This document shows, one piece after another, positions 17,908-28,119 of a DNA stretch of 64,000 nucleotides. Source of the DNA: Bacteroidales bacterium (GTDB taxonomy: Bacteria > Bacteroidota > Bacteroidia > Bacteroidales > F082). Position numbers and translations under genes: made by a program. The notes beneath the pieces are model-generated. The model worked only from the letters and a program-made list of their open reading frames with translations. It was not told where the DNA came from and did no database searches. Numbering within the stretch: the first letter of the stretch is position 1; each line of letters opens with the position of its first letter. The DNA lies in the NCBI GenBank assembly GCA_028277395.1, contig JANQGJ010000059.1:1-64000 (forward strand). Reading direction: 5' to 3'.

Positions 17908-18501
17908 ATGGCTTTTACATTACCTGACTTGGATTACGATTATAATGCACTATCGAGAAGTATTGATGCACAAACAATGGAAATTCATCACAGCAAGCAT
18001 CATGCAGCATATACAAATAATTTGAATGCTGCTATTGAGAATTCTGAATTGGCTGAGAAATCAATTGAGGAGATTCTTGCCGGAGTCTCATCACTATCAC
18101 CTGCAGTAAGAAATAATGGTGGAGGATACTATAACCACAACTTGTTTTGGAAAATTTTAAGCCCTGACGGAGGAGGAACACCTGTCGGAAAAATTGCTGA
18201 AGCTTTAAACGCAAATTTTGGTTCTTTCGAAAATTTTAAAGCGGAATTTACTAAAGCTGCAGCAACACGTTTTGGATCAGGTTGGGCATGGCTTGTAAAA
18301 AAGGACGATCAGCTTATTGTTTCCAGTACTCCAAACCAGGACAATCCTGTTATGGATATAGCGGAAGTTCAGGGAACGCCAATTCTTGCTTTAGATGTGT
18401 GGGAACATGCCTATTACCTAAGATATCAGAACAGGCGTCCTGATTATATTGCAGCTTTCTGGGATGTTGTAAACTGGAAAGAGGTAGAATCAGGATTGTA
18501 G
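17908..18501 (+). CDS. sodB: Fe/Mn-family superoxide dismutase
   Basis: 197 residues of the iron/manganese superoxide dismutase family, which converts superoxide to oxygen and peroxide in the cytoplasm. All four metal ligands are visible: His27 ([12 protein letters not shown]), His77 (YYNHNLFW), Asp163 and His167 (DVWEHAYY). SGWAWLV and NQDNPV are also present; the Gln of NQDNP is more like manganese or cambialistic forms, so metal choice is uncertain and the symbol sodB is provisional. A single gene with its own promoter, it implies exposure to oxygen. Confidence 0.95.
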   Translation: MAFTLPDLDYDYNALSRSIDAQTMEIHHSKHHAAYTNNLNAAIENSELAEKSIEEILAGVSSLSPAVRNNGGGYYNHNLFWKILSPDGGGTPVGKIAEALNANFGSFENFKAEFTKAAATRFGSGWAWLVKKDDQLIVSSTPNQDNPVMDIAEVQGTPILALDVWEHAYYLRYQNRRPDYIAAFWDVVNWKEVESGL

Positions 18502-18584
18502 GATTTTCTGAACGCTATTTTACAAACTGTATGAGGTGTCTGACCCCGCTTTTTTATTGAACTCGTAAACTATTTTTTCATTAA

Positions 18585-19124
18585 CAGTATTATGAATTCT
18601 CCCAGGAAAATGATACCGCTTTTGTATATGGGCAATATACCAGGATGGATATGATTGGGGCTGATTTTTCATTTCCGTTAGGGGAATTTGTATTTCGTGG
18701 AGAGATAGCCGAATATTTTGGAGAATTGCAGGAAACCATTAATACAACGGAAAGGATAAAGCGTAATACAACCAATTTCATATTCGGTACAGATTGGTAT
18801 CCGGGAAGAGACTGGACACTTACAGCGCAATATTCACATAAGTTTATACCTGATTTTGCAGATGAAATGAGTAATCAGCAAAACACAGCAATAGCTACTA
18901 TGGGCGTTACCAAAAGCACCATACGTAGTAAATTGAAACTGTCAGGCTTTATTTACTACGACCTCAGCAATAACAGCTTCTTTAATCGTACAAGTGTCGA
19001 TTATTCTTTGAGCGACCAAATTCATCTGCTCGCTGGATTTGACTGGTTTAATGGAAATAAAGGCTTGTTTGGGTACTATAAAAACAATTCGGAATATTGG
19101 TTTAAAGCGAAGTATAGTTTTTAG
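18585..19124 (+). pseudogene. C-terminal remnant of an outer-membrane beta-barrel protein
   Basis: The frame is open from just after a TAA at 18582; the first ATG (18645) is already inside homologous-looking sequence (EFSQENDTAFVYGQYTR). Alternating hydrophobic strands (FIFGTDWYPGRDWTLTAQYSH, LSGFIYYDLSN, IHLLAGFDWF) end with the C-terminal aromatic FKAKYSF expected of outer-membrane barrels. There is no signal peptide. This is probably the last third of a longer porin-like gene whose 5' part is lost. Confidence 0.6.
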
Positions 19125-19689
19125 GCTTAGTTGTAACTTAAGTGAATATAAATTTAATTCCCAAAATAGAAAAATACGCTGGAAGACCTATATTTGACCA
19201 TATTAAATTAATGATTATTATTATAAACAAAAGTGGTTTTATTTGAATAACCTGAAATTTGGAATTATTAGATTTGGAGAAAATAAAATTTATATAAAAT
19301 ACAGCGGTCAGCATACGGGCATAAAGCATTAGTAATAAAGAAGTTATCCAACGCCATGCCAGGCATCAACTTTCTGTAAACCTGGATACTACAGCATCCC
19401 CTCTCCCAAATATACCTCACTGTAAGACCATACCTTCTAAACGAAAAGAAGCATTCTGCAACGAATAAAACACCTATTCGATGTAAATAATGCAGCGATA
19501 ATTTCAGACTGCAAATATCGTTGACCTTATCAAAAAAAACATCCCATCTTTAGGTATGCTTACAAAGGCTCAAAAACATCATAACACAGACCTTAACCAA
19601 TCAACCCGATTCCTGTCACATTAAAAAAAATCCAATTATAATTTCCTAAATATTAACATACTATAAAAAAATTCTATAATTTAGTTGTG
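19125..19689. other. Noncoding spacer, about 560 bp
   Basis: No credible gene on either strand; a 63-codon minus-strand frame is AT-rich shadow. I see no tRNA or hairpin terminator here. Confidence 0.4.
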
Positions 19690-19753
19690 TTGTTACACTG
19701 ACTCAAATTACATGCAGATGTAAAAAAATGTCATCTAAAAAAAAGTGTAACAA
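19690..19753. promoter_or_regulatory. Perfect 10-bp inverted repeat upstream of the M1-like peptidase gene
   Basis: TTGTTACACT (19690-19699) and AGTGTAACAA (19744-19753) are exact reverse complements, 44 bases apart. A nested AGATG/CATCT pair lies between them. The right arm ends 40 bases before the ATG. It may be a split operator or, if transcribed, a long stem in the 5' leader. Confidence 0.5.
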
Positions 19754-19793
19754 TTCTATAAACTTTGTATAACAAATCAAATAATTAATTACC

Positions 19794-21791
19794 ATGAAAA
19801 ATATTAAAAAATATCACGTACTATTATTCTTAATTTTCATTTTTACATATTCAAATATCTTCTCTCAAATTGATTTCTGGGTTCCTGCAACACCTCCAAA
19901 GTCTGAATATAAGCTGGACTTAGATATAGATTTTGAAAATAAACTTATTGAAGGTGGAGGAAGTATTAGTTTCCTGAATAACGGGAAAAAACCGCTAACA
20001 TCTATTGCAATTGATTATACAATAAATGACTACAATTTGATAAGTATTATCCAGGATGGGAAACCTCTTGATGTGTATAACCCCAATGACAAAGATCAGT
20101 TAAACTCTCCTGTTTTTTTCATCCTGAATGAAGCAGTAGAAGCAGGTGAACAAGCTGAATTACAATTAAAGTTCAAAAGGAGGTTATTTTTGGAGGATGA
20201 TTTCGATTCATTTGAATCTCTAACCCTTATTCCTTCACTCTGGTGGGATGGTATAAGGGTTTCCAATAGTTATAAAGTTAAGATCAGCACCGATCAAAAA
20301 CTTACAATTGCGGTGAGTGGTCGCTTAAACACGGAAACGGGATATTATGAAAATGATTACGTGAGAAATTTTGGCTTCTATTTCAGTAAAACTGACAACG
20401 TACTCGAAGAGGAAATAAACGGAGTACTTGTGAGAGTACTTTATCCTGAAAATGGCGAAAAAGTTGCTGACCTGGCGATGAAGACAGCAAAAGAAGTAAT
20501 ACCTTATTACATTGACCTGATGGGATTCTACCCATATACCTTTATTAACATTATTCCGGGAGGAGACGGAGTTTGGGGCGGATATCCATTTGCTTCAGGA
20601 ATAGTAGTGATACACGGAATGCAGTATTATGACCGGGGTTCGGTAAGACACTGGCGTTGGATCACCGCACACGAAATTGGACACGAATACTGGGGTGAGT
20701 ATGTTATTGATGGAGATGACCCTCCATTTCTCTGGATCGCACTGGGCATATATGCTGACTGGAAGTTTTCACAACAAATAGGATTAAGTGATCTGAAACA
20801 CCGAAACTGGGCTGACTACTATCTTCAGGGAGTAAAAAAAGGATATAATACCACTATGGATATTCGTCCTGATGAAGAAGCAACACTTGGCTTTGAACGT
20901 AACAATTATGTCATTCATGCCAAAGGATTTTCTTTTATTAGCGCCCTTGAGTTAATAATGGGAGAGGAAATATTCCAGGAAGCTTATCGTAATACCCTCC
21001 TGAAATACGGTGGGAAAAGGCTTAATAACAGAGATTTCCAGAAAGTTTGTGAAGAAACCGGTGGTGAAAACCTCGACTGGTTTTTCGATGCCTGGCTGAG
21101 ATCGAACAAATATTTATCAGCCTTTCTGGGTAATACCACATCAGTGCTAAAAAATGGCAAATATCATTCAACAGCTACAATTTATCATGAGAGTGATTTC
21201 TTTATGCCTGTACCTGTTTATGCGATTTTTGAAGATGGAAGCTACCAGGTGAAAATGACAGATAGGTTTAATCGTAAGGCTGTTGTGAATTTTATCAGCA
21301 ATAGTAAACTTACAGGTGCAATGATAGATCCTTCAGGATGTTTGGCAAATCTTGATGAATACCTAAGCCCTGATACCGATGATGTGATCACTAAGATCAA
21401 AATGCTCCCTTATGCCGGAGCCGGAGACCAGGCATACATAGTTTATCGCCAGGCAACCAACACCGACATGGAAAAAATTGCCGATGAGTGGTACAGGCTT
21501 GGAATGGCACTTTATGATGCAGGATATTTTTCACAGGCAAAAAAATCCTTTTATTATGCACTGAAATACGGACCTAAGGACGACAACTTCATTAATAGCG
21601 TATGGCTCGGACATTTATATGATATAACGGGAAACAGGAGTACTGCTCTTGATTATTATAAAAAAGCATTGGAAGCATGGGATGGAGATACTTATACACA
21701 TTCCCAATATAATATGACTGTTGACAAATCGTGGGTTGACGAAAGACTTGTAAAACCATTTGTTCAGGCTAAAGAAGTAAGCTGGAATTAA
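19794..21791 (+). CDS. M1-like (gluzincin) peptidase with altered zinc site and C-terminal TPRs
   Basis: 665 residues with a signal peptide ending at NIFSQ. An N-terminal beta domain is followed by a thermolysin-like domain with HEIGH at 293-297. In canonical M1 enzymes the third zinc ligand is the Glu of a downstream NEG; here the matching site reads WIALG (314-318), so the Glu is missing. The substrate-binding GxMEN is likewise replaced by GGYPFASG. The last 130 residues hold tetratricopeptide-like helices (EWYRLGMALYDAGYFSQAKKSF, LGHLYDITGNRSTALDYY). It is either a divergent peptidase or an inactive envelope protein. Confidence 0.85.
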   Translation: MKNIKKYHVLLFLIFIFTYSNIFSQIDFWVPATPPKSEYKLDLDIDFENKLIEGGGSISFLNNGKKPLTSIAIDYTINDYNLISIIQDGKPLDVYNPNDKDQLNSPVFFILNEAVEAGEQAELQLKFKRRLFLEDDFDSFESLTLIPSLWWDGIRVSNSYKVKISTDQKLTIAVSGRLNTETGYYENDYVRNFGFYFSKTDNVLEEEINGVLVRVLYPENGEKVADLAMKTAKEVIPYYIDLMGFYPYTFINIIPGGDGVWGGYPFASGIVVIHGMQYYDRGSVRHWRWITAHEIGHEYWGEYVIDGDDPPFLWIALGIYADWKFSQQIGLSDLKHRNWADYYLQGVKKGYNTTMDIRPDEEATLGFERNNYVIHAKGFSFISALELIMGEEIFQEAYRNTLLKYGGKRLNNRDFQKVCEETGGENLDWFFDAWLRSNKYLSAFLGNTTSVLKNGKYHSTATIYHESDFFMPVPVYAIFEDGSYQVKMTDRFNRKAVVNFISNSKLTGAMIDPSGCLANLDEYLSPDTDDVITKIKMLPYAGAGDQAYIVYRQATNTDMEKIADEWYRLGMALYDAGYFSQAKKSFYYALKYGPKDDNFINSVWLGHLYDITGNRSTALDYYKKALEAWDGDTYTHSQYNMTVDKSWVDERLVKPFVQAKEVSWN

Positions 21792-21851
21792 GCCTGAAAC
21801 AAAGTATCTGACAGGATGTATATTTAATAGCCGGCACTAATATAAACCATG

Positions 21852-21920
21852 GGAAATTATCCGTGCATTAACTCACCTGTAAACAAACAGGAAACTTTAA
21901 CGCACGGATAATTTCCTTTT
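21852..21920 (+). terminator. 15-bp perfect-stem terminator with nested hairpin
   Basis: GGAAATTATCCGTGC (21852-21866) pairs exactly with 21902-21916, followed by TTTTG. The loop contains a second stem, CCTGT/ACAGG. It ends the M1-like transcript and isolates the SnoaL-like gene. Confidence 0.8.
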
Positions 21921-22028
21921 GTCATAAGGTTGTATGTTTTACACGTATAGAGAGTAGCACGTAATAAAACAACTGTCAAAAGGTAGCAATCAATGAATTG
22001 TATATTTAACTTCATAAAAAATAAATAA

Positions 22029-22436
22029 ATGAATCTGGAAAAGAAAATTGAGTTTATTGCTAAACAGTTATTTGAAAAAGGGGACACAGAAATTGTTGAT
22101 ACTGTGTTTGACTCAAAGTATATTGCCCATGACGGAGATAAAGTGTATAAGGGGCAAGAGTTTGTAATACAGTTTATTACAAAACTCAGATCAGCTATTC
22201 CCGATATTAAAATCCAAAAGATAGAGTTTCTATCTGTAGCCGATAATGTTTTAACCTGGCAAAGAACTTTTAACGGTACACATAAAAAGGATATACAGGG
22301 TATACCTGCATCAGGAGAAAAACTAAAGTGGAATGAAATTGTTGTAACCCGATTCGAAGAGGATAAAATAGTTGAGGATTGGGTGATTTCAAACTTAGCT
22401 TTGCAGTTGATGATAAAACAGACGAAAAGAAAATGA
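22029..22436 (+). CDS. SnoaL-like ester cyclase family protein
   Basis: 135 residues with the NTF2-like fold of SnoaL/ester cyclase proteins: KYIAHDGDKVYKGQEFVIQFITKLRSAIPDIKI, then WQRTFNGTHKKDIQGIPASGEKLKWNEIVVTRFEEDKIVEDW. The characteristic HxG, F...G.P.tG and E.W elements are present. Despite the name, most family members outside polyketide clusters have unknown substrates. It is a single gene between a strong terminator and a 360-base spacer. Confidence 0.85.
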   Translation: MNLEKKIEFIAKQLFEKGDTEIVDTVFDSKYIAHDGDKVYKGQEFVIQFITKLRSAIPDIKIQKIEFLSVADNVLTWQRTFNGTHKKDIQGIPASGEKLKWNEIVVTRFEEDKIVEDWVISNLALQLMIKQTKRK

Positions 22437-22796
22437 AGTACAACGCAATAAACAGAGTATTCCGGCCGCATGAAATGTAATATCCGAATACAGTCTTGAT
22501 GAAACCATTTTCAGATTTGATAATAAATTGATTTGTTGAAGCTCTGTCACAGATTTGAATGCATCTATGTAAGGGATAATCTCTTTTTTCATATTTTAGC
22601 GTATTAATATGAGAACCAAGAAGGTAGCAGAAGTTTGATATGACAATAGACATTTACAGGTTATTGCTCAACAGCGCATATCATATTACAAACAAAAATG
22701 CTGGTATGAATACAATTACATTAAATAAACTTAATCGGTAAACGACAACCCAGGTGACTTGAAGTCCCGGAACAGGGATAACCTAACAATTATGTT
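22437..22796. other. Spacer without identifiable gene
   Basis: About 360 bases. Only minus-strand shadow frames occur, overlapping the SnoaL-like gene. No RNA gene or strong terminator is seen. Confidence 0.4.
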
Positions 22797-23858
22797 ATGC
22801 TCAAAAAACACAGAAAATCTGTAATTATGACATCCACAAGATCATTAATCATCACATACCTGGCATTGATATTATTTAACTCATGTTCACATAAACCTAC
22901 TATAATAAAAACAAAGGTTTTGGCAGAGCTATCTAATCCACATGATATTATTACGGATAATAATCATTTAATAATCTCAGATGGCACTGAAGGAACATCC
23001 ATATATTTTTATACTATCGATGATCTTGCCTTATATAGCACATTTGGAGGAACTGGAGATACTACATGCACATTTACTGTAAGTAGTGGTCATTCAGTTG
23101 GCATGGATATTAGAGATGACACACTGCTGATTACAAGTCATTGGAAGACCTCATTTTTTACAAAGACCGGAGATTTAATTGCGGAGCATCCAATTAAAAA
23201 CGACACATACAGTTATAAATTCTTGGAAGACCATTACGTCGGCAATGATGATTTAACTGTTAATGATACAATGTACTATACTTTTAATCTCTATAACAAA
23301 CAATTTGACTTCATAAAGGAGATTACCCGTACAGCAGGAAGTAATCAGGGTCATAATGGATTACAGGTACTCGTAAGAGAGTACCAGGGACTGACCTACA
23401 AAAAGAAGTTTTATTTCAAAGGAAAAAGTGATGATTTTGTAATAGAAATCTATGATTCGAACGGAGATAATGTAGATGTTGTAAGCCTGCCTTATGAACG
23501 TATCCCGATAAAAGAACTACATAAAGAATATGTTTACAGGATGTATAAAGAACATCCCTTGTTCGGGCAGTTTTTTGATGCAATAAAAGAACGAATTGTT
23601 TTTCCTGAATATTTACCGGCAATCCATAATATCAATGTTGCAAATGATGTTATATATGCACTGACATATGAATCGGATAGTACCAGCTCGGTAATGTACA
23701 CACTGGATCTAAATGGAAGATTGATTGAAAAACTTAATGTACCATTAAAATGGAAGGGAGCTACAGAAGCATATCCGTATACTATTTCCAATGGCTACCT
23801 CTACCAATTAATAATGACCAAATCAGAAAGGTGGGAATTAGAAGTTATTGAATTATAA
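22797..23858 (+). CDS. 6-bladed beta-propeller lipoprotein
   Basis: 353 residues (323 plus signal if the inner ATG at 22827 is used, which also gives a good lipoprotein signal). The lipobox is LILFNSC. The body has propeller-type repeats: ELSNPHDIITDNNHLIISD, GHSVGMDIRDDTLLITS, HNINVANDVIYALTYESD, YTLDLNGRLIEKLNVP. This matches the 6-bladed propeller lipoproteins abundant in Bacteroidota (BF0331-type), with unknown ligand. It is probably exported and lipid-anchored. Confidence 0.75.
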   Translation: MLKKHRKSVIMTSTRSLIITYLALILFNSCSHKPTIIKTKVLAELSNPHDIITDNNHLIISDGTEGTSIYFYTIDDLALYSTFGGTGDTTCTFTVSSGHSVGMDIRDDTLLITSHWKTSFFTKTGDLIAEHPIKNDTYSYKFLEDHYVGNDDLTVNDTMYYTFNLYNKQFDFIKEITRTAGSNQGHNGLQVLVREYQGLTYKKKFYFKGKSDDFVIEIYDSNGDNVDVVSLPYERIPIKELHKEYVYRMYKEHPLFGQFFDAIKERIVFPEYLPAIHNINVANDVIYALTYESDSTSSVMYTLDLNGRLIEKLNVPLKWKGATEAYPYTISNGYLYQLIMTKSERWELEVIEL

Positions 23859-23919
23859 AGTAAAATTAACCGATACGAAAATTTACCTGCTTCTGCTACT
23901 TCTGGTAAGTAAACCTTCA

Positions 23920-23974
23920 AACCTGCCTACTCTATGTTTTGGCAGGCAGGTTTTCAAATTAATTTTTTTTTTTG
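23920..23974 (+). terminator. Rho-independent terminator
   Basis: AACCTGCCT (23920-23928) pairs with AGGCAGGTT (23944-23952), followed after a few bases by a run of about eleven T. It ends the propeller lipoprotein transcript. Confidence 0.8.
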
Positions 23975-24128
23975 AGGAATGGCTGCGTATATTTTGGTAT
24001 CTACTATGGTTAACGCTGAAATAATAATTGTTACATACAGGTTTAAATAAATAATCAGTATTTTTGAGGTTGGACTTAACCCCGGTTAGTTTGAAGAATT
24101 TGTAGCCTTCCCTAATAAGCACTACTAA

Positions 24129-24974
24129 ATGAGAGATAAAAATCATAATAAAATCAACAAACTAATAATCAAGAAAAATAGAATTTTGTACTTTTTTGTT
24201 GTTATAATTGTTTTTGTCTCCTGCAACAGAAGCGAGACGGCTATTGATATATTAAACAAAACGATCAACACAATAGATACTATTGAATCGGTTTATTATA
24301 AACAGGATATGTCAAGAACAAATCCACGAAACACTAACGATACAATACAACGCTACCGGGAAATGTATTTCAAAAGATTGGTTACAGATTCAATCGTAGG
24401 TGTTAAAGGACACTGGTACATGTATGTGAACGACAAAGAAAACGTGATTTTTGAGGATATTTATGATGGTAATAAATTGATAAGAAAAAACAATCGGGAC
24501 AGCACTGCAATAATTTATGATCTGGTTAATTATCCGGAATTTAAAAGAAAGCACTTTTGGAGTCATAATACTCTTTATGGAATGCAATATGAATTCAAAA
24601 ATGTTTTAGCCAATTTTGATACATACTCACTAGATAGATTAAATGATACCATCGTAAATAACCGACATTGTTATCAAATTGCCATAGGATTGACCAATAA
24701 AATATCAATGCCCGGATTTGCAACAGAAATTGAAGATAAAAAAGGAAGTATCTCTGTAACATGTTATTTCATAGATAAAATGACATATTACCCGACAGGC
24801 ATGAAAGGAGAAAGTTATTCCATTGAAAATCCCGGACAGAAGATGTTTATTAACCAAAAATACTATGATATTAAATTCAATCTAAAAATAGATGAACATG
24901 AGCAATTTAATACATCTATTGCGACAATATCAGGATTTAAAATAAGAGAAATGAAACCCTCACCCAATAACTAA
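24129..24974 (+). CDS. Putative LolA-like lipoprotein
   Basis: 281 residues with a basic N-terminus, a hydrophobic helix and lipobox VFVSC. The remaining protein starts ETAIDILNKTINTIDTIESVYYKQDM, reminiscent of outer-membrane lipoprotein-sorting (LolA/LolB-type) open-barrel proteins, with strand-rich repeats to the end (HCYQIAIGL, SISVTCYFIDKMTYYP). The family match is tentative; at minimum it is a lipid-anchored envelope protein. It stands alone between two terminator or spacer regions. Confidence 0.55.
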   Translation: MRDKNHNKINKLIIKKNRILYFFVVIIVFVSCNRSETAIDILNKTINTIDTIESVYYKQDMSRTNPRNTNDTIQRYREMYFKRLVTDSIVGVKGHWYMYVNDKENVIFEDIYDGNKLIRKNNRDSTAIIYDLVNYPEFKRKHFWSHNTLYGMQYEFKNVLANFDTYSLDRLNDTIVNNRHCYQIAIGLTNKISMPGFATEIEDKKGSISVTCYFIDKMTYYPTGMKGESYSIENPGQKMFINQKYYDIKFNLKIDEHEQFNTSIATISGFKIREMKPSPNN

Positions 24975-25518
24975 GCAATCTGTCCGTATGAAACGCAGTG
25001 ACTGGTAGTATTTATGACGAAGAGGGACCAGATATAGGGAATTAAATCTTCTTTTGTTTCATTAAATTATTTACAGGTGATATTAGTTATATATTCATTA
25101 CCAATAAGCTCTGCAGGATTGCAATTAATATCTATCACACTAAATTCCGGCAATAGCTTTACCATTAAACAACATATTTCATATAATTTTCCATTAAACA
25201 ATACATACTTAACCATATTTCACTAATTTTATGCAGTTTTTAAAATAGATTATTGACAGACCGGAAAACCTGCTTTTTACTATGGATACTTTAAAATTTG
25301 AACGAATTAACGGAGGTTTTTGGACAGACATCTTTGTGCAGCCTGTTGTTCAATATCTTGTCGTTACAATACTCTGTGATTATTAGACTTTAATTAAGAG
25401 AAAACGAGATTAAGATTAAAAATAAACCAATAATGTTTGAAACTAATTTAGTGAATAGCCTGGCCTTTAAGCTGTAAAAAAGATGTTCCATTTCGAAAAT
25501 AAACCTAATCGTATACAT
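24975..25518. other. Spacer with one weak 34-codon frame
   Basis: About 540 bases. A short frame at 25282-25386 (MDTLKFERINGG...QPVVQYLVVTILCDY) has a plausible hydrophobic C-terminus but no supporting signals. Nothing else coding is seen. Confidence 0.3.
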
Positions 25519-26772
25519 ATGATCAATTTCAAAAAAATTTACAGACCTGGACTATTGTTAATTGGATTATTAACTTTTCAATTAACTTTTTCCCAGGAAA
25601 ATTACATACCCGGATATGTAATTAAAAATAATACGGATACATTGTTTGGATTTGTTGACTATAGAAATTGGGAATCAAATCCTGACAGAATTAAGTTTAA
25701 AACAAATATTGAAAATGATCCGGTTATCTTCTACCCAACGGATATAAATGAATTTAAAGTTGATAAGGAAATTTATGTGAGTGGAATTGTTGATACCGAA
25801 GTTTCCCCAATACATACAGACAGGTTAAGTGATGATCCCCAGGTTAATATAAAAGTAGATACTGCTTTTCTTCAAACTCTTTTCAAGGGTAAAAAAAGTT
25901 TATATTATTATAGATTCTCCCTTGATAAAGAGAACTTTTATATTAAACAAAATGGGGAGTTTGAACTACTGGTTTATAAAAAGTATTTAAAGAAACAACT
26001 TGGTCTGCCTGTTATAAACGAAAATAAAAAGTATGTAGGTCAATTGATTTTATACCTTAATGATTGCGAAACAATAACCCAGAAACTTGAAAATACTTCA
26101 TACGGGCAAAATAGTCTGATAAAACTATTTCAATATTATTATAAATGCTCACCATCAGAGATTTATTTTCAAAAAGAAAAGGAAAAGGCCTACTTTGAGA
26201 TTGGTGTATTGGCAGGTGCTTCAGTTACTACCCTGAAATTTCAAAGTGATACTTACGATTATCTTGTTGAAGCAGGATATGATCCGTCTGTTAATTTTTC
26301 TGCCGGTTTATATTTTGATCTGATTTTACCCAGAAACCATGGTAAATGGTCATTTAATAATGAGATTTTATACTCATCTTATAAAGTTACAGGCAGCTAT
26401 GAGAATTATTATTCAACAACAACCACAGAAATTGGTTATTCCTATTTAAAAATTAACAGTTTAATTCGTTTCAAATATCCGGTTGGTCAGTTTTTTATAT
26501 TTCTCAACGGAGGATTTTCAAATGGTTTCGCAATAAGCGAAACAAACTATAAGAAGCTGGAATTAGATTATAACTCAACAGGTAGTCATATTGAGGGATC
26601 TGCGTTAACCGATCCCCGAAAATATGAACAAGGCTTAATTTTTGGAGCCGGTTCCAGATACGATAGATTTTCTTTTGAAATAAGATATGAAACAGGAAAT
26701 GGAATGTCAGATTTCAGGAATCTAAAATCTTCGGCGAAAAGATACTATTTTTTACTAGGTTACAGATTCTAA
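25519..26772 (+). CDS. Outer-membrane beta-barrel protein (PorT/OMP_b-brl type)
   Basis: 417 residues from the ATG at 25519, which gives a clean signal peptide ending LTFSQ; an ATG 36 bases upstream would precede it. The N-terminal half is a soluble domain (YIPGYVIKNNTDTLFGFVDYRNW) common in Bacteroidota barrel proteins. From about residue 200 strands alternate (FEIGVLAGASVTTLKF, FSAGLYFDLILP, EILYSSYKV) and the protein ends FLLGYRF with the required C-terminal aromatic. It is predicted to sit in the outer membrane. Confidence 0.75.
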   Translation: MINFKKIYRPGLLLIGLLTFQLTFSQENYIPGYVIKNNTDTLFGFVDYRNWESNPDRIKFKTNIENDPVIFYPTDINEFKVDKEIYVSGIVDTEVSPIHTDRLSDDPQVNIKVDTAFLQTLFKGKKSLYYYRFSLDKENFYIKQNGEFELLVYKKYLKKQLGLPVINENKKYVGQLILYLNDCETITQKLENTSYGQNSLIKLFQYYYKCSPSEIYFQKEKEKAYFEIGVLAGASVTTLKFQSDTYDYLVEAGYDPSVNFSAGLYFDLILPRNHGKWSFNNEILYSSYKVTGSYENYYSTTTTEIGYSYLKINSLIRFKYPVGQFFIFLNGGFSNGFAISETNYKKLELDYNSTGSHIEGSALTDPRKYEQGLIFGAGSRYDRFSFEIRYETGNGMSDFRNLKSSAKRYYFLLGYRF

Positions 26773-27044
26773 AATCACGGGCTGATAATATTGTATTCTG
26801 TCTGTACGAAATACAGTATCAGAATATTGCTATGTAGATACCCAAATTAAACATTGGGAATTGGTTTATAAACCGTAATTAACCGGTACAAAAAAATAAA
26901 AGTAGTTAAAGTTTGGTAATAAAACTCAACCAAATAATTTTGATCAGTTAACAGGAATTCTCAATTAATATTATAAAGAGTTAAAATTCAATATAAATAT
27001 TCAATAATTTAGTGGGATTAATACACTAGCTATAATAGTACAAA

Positions 27045-27665
27045 ATGTCAGGATCAATTAATAAACAAATTTATAAAGTGAATCTCAAAAAATATTTTGG
27101 AGAAGGATTACTAATTGTTTTTAGTGTACTTTTTGCCCTTTTCATTAACAAAACATATGAAGATGCAAAGACGAACAGGTATAAGAACAACGCCATAAAC
27201 CAAATTAAGGCAGAGTTATTGGACAATCAAAAGGTATTGGAAGAATGGATGGCAGACCATAATGCTATTCTCGAAAATCTCAATAAATTAATTGGTAGTA
27301 AAGATGACAATATTCAATTATTTACCGAAAACAAAAATTATTTACCTGTACAAATAATTCTCGACAATAAAAATCTAACGAACAAACCTCTTTCAAATTC
27401 AGCATGGAGTTCAGCTCAGTCTATAGGAATAATCGCGGAGTTTGATTTTAGTACACTACAGAACATTAATGAAACTTATGAATTACAGCAGTTAATTATA
27501 GAAACATCAATTGAAAAAATTGCTGAAAGGTTATTTTTAAGATCAAATGATGTTGAGAACATAAAAGATCTGCTGATTGAGTTAAGATTGCGTTTCCTGA
27601 ATTTACGAGGTCAGGAGATTAGATTAAAAGATCTATATAGAGAAACAATTAATATATTGGAGTGA
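27045..27665 (+). CDS. DUF6090-like single-pass membrane protein
   Basis: 206 residues. A short cytosolic N-terminus with KKYFGEGLLIVFSVLFALFIN forms one membrane helix at about 17-36. A helical region rich in Asn, Glu and Leu follows and carries the conserved-looking SNSAWSSAQSIGIIAEFDFSTLQNINETYELQQLI. This is the pattern of DUF6090 family proteins, of unknown role. The VOC gene starts 34 bp later, so co-transcription is likely. Confidence 0.65.
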   Translation: MSGSINKQIYKVNLKKYFGEGLLIVFSVLFALFINKTYEDAKTNRYKNNAINQIKAELLDNQKVLEEWMADHNAILENLNKLIGSKDDNIQLFTENKNYLPVQIILDNKNLTNKPLSNSAWSSAQSIGIIAEFDFSTLQNINETYELQQLIIETSIEKIAERLFLRSNDVENIKDLLIELRLRFLNLRGQEIRLKDLYRETINILE

Positions 27666-27699
27666 ATATACAGTGTACATTATTATCAACTAATAAAAA

Positions 27700-28098
27700 A
27701 TGAAACACATACTATCCATTGAAACCATACTTTATGTGGAAGATCAAAAGACGAGTACGGATTTTTACAGAAAAATACTCCGTAAAGATCCTGACTTAAA
27801 TGTTCCCGGGATGTCGGAATTTAAACTATCAGATAATTTTAAACTCGGACTTATGCCTAACAATGGCATTGCTAAAATCCTGAAAGAAAAGACTCCACAT
27901 CCAAATAAAGGAAACGGCATTCCAAGATGTGAGCTTTATCTATATGTTGAGAACCTGTTATTTGAGTTTGAAAATGCCGTAAACAGCGGAGCTAAACTCA
28001 TAAGTAAAATTGAGGACAGGAATTGGGGAGACAAAGTTTGTTACTTTTCTGATCCCGACGGACACATTATTGCATTTGCTGAGCGATTAAATGAGTAA
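27700..28098 (+). CDS. VOC (glyoxalase/bleomycin-resistance) family protein
   Basis: 132 residues showing the paired beta-alpha-beta-beta-beta modules of the vicinal oxygen chelate fold: ILYVEDQKTSTDFYRKIL at the start, CELYLYVENLLFEFENAVNSGAKLI in the middle, and the hallmark CYFSDPDGHIIAFAE at the end. Members are metal-dependent lyases, dioxygenases or ligand-binding proteins; the substrate cannot be predicted. Its neighbours are DUF6090 (34 bp upstream) and the MutS-like gene (21 bp downstream), suggesting one operon. Confidence 0.88.
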   Translation: MKHILSIETILYVEDQKTSTDFYRKILRKDPDLNVPGMSEFKLSDNFKLGLMPNNGIAKILKEKTPHPNKGNGIPRCELYLYVENLLFEFENAVNSGAKLISKIEDRNWGDKVCYFSDPDGHIIAFAERLNE

Positions 28099-28119
28099 AA
28101 TCTGCAGTGATAATAATCA

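Noticed and set aside
21857..22471. 204-codon minus-strand frame
   Set aside because: It lies opposite the convincing SnoaL-like gene and a terminator; product is a hydrophobic/Cys-rich shadow.
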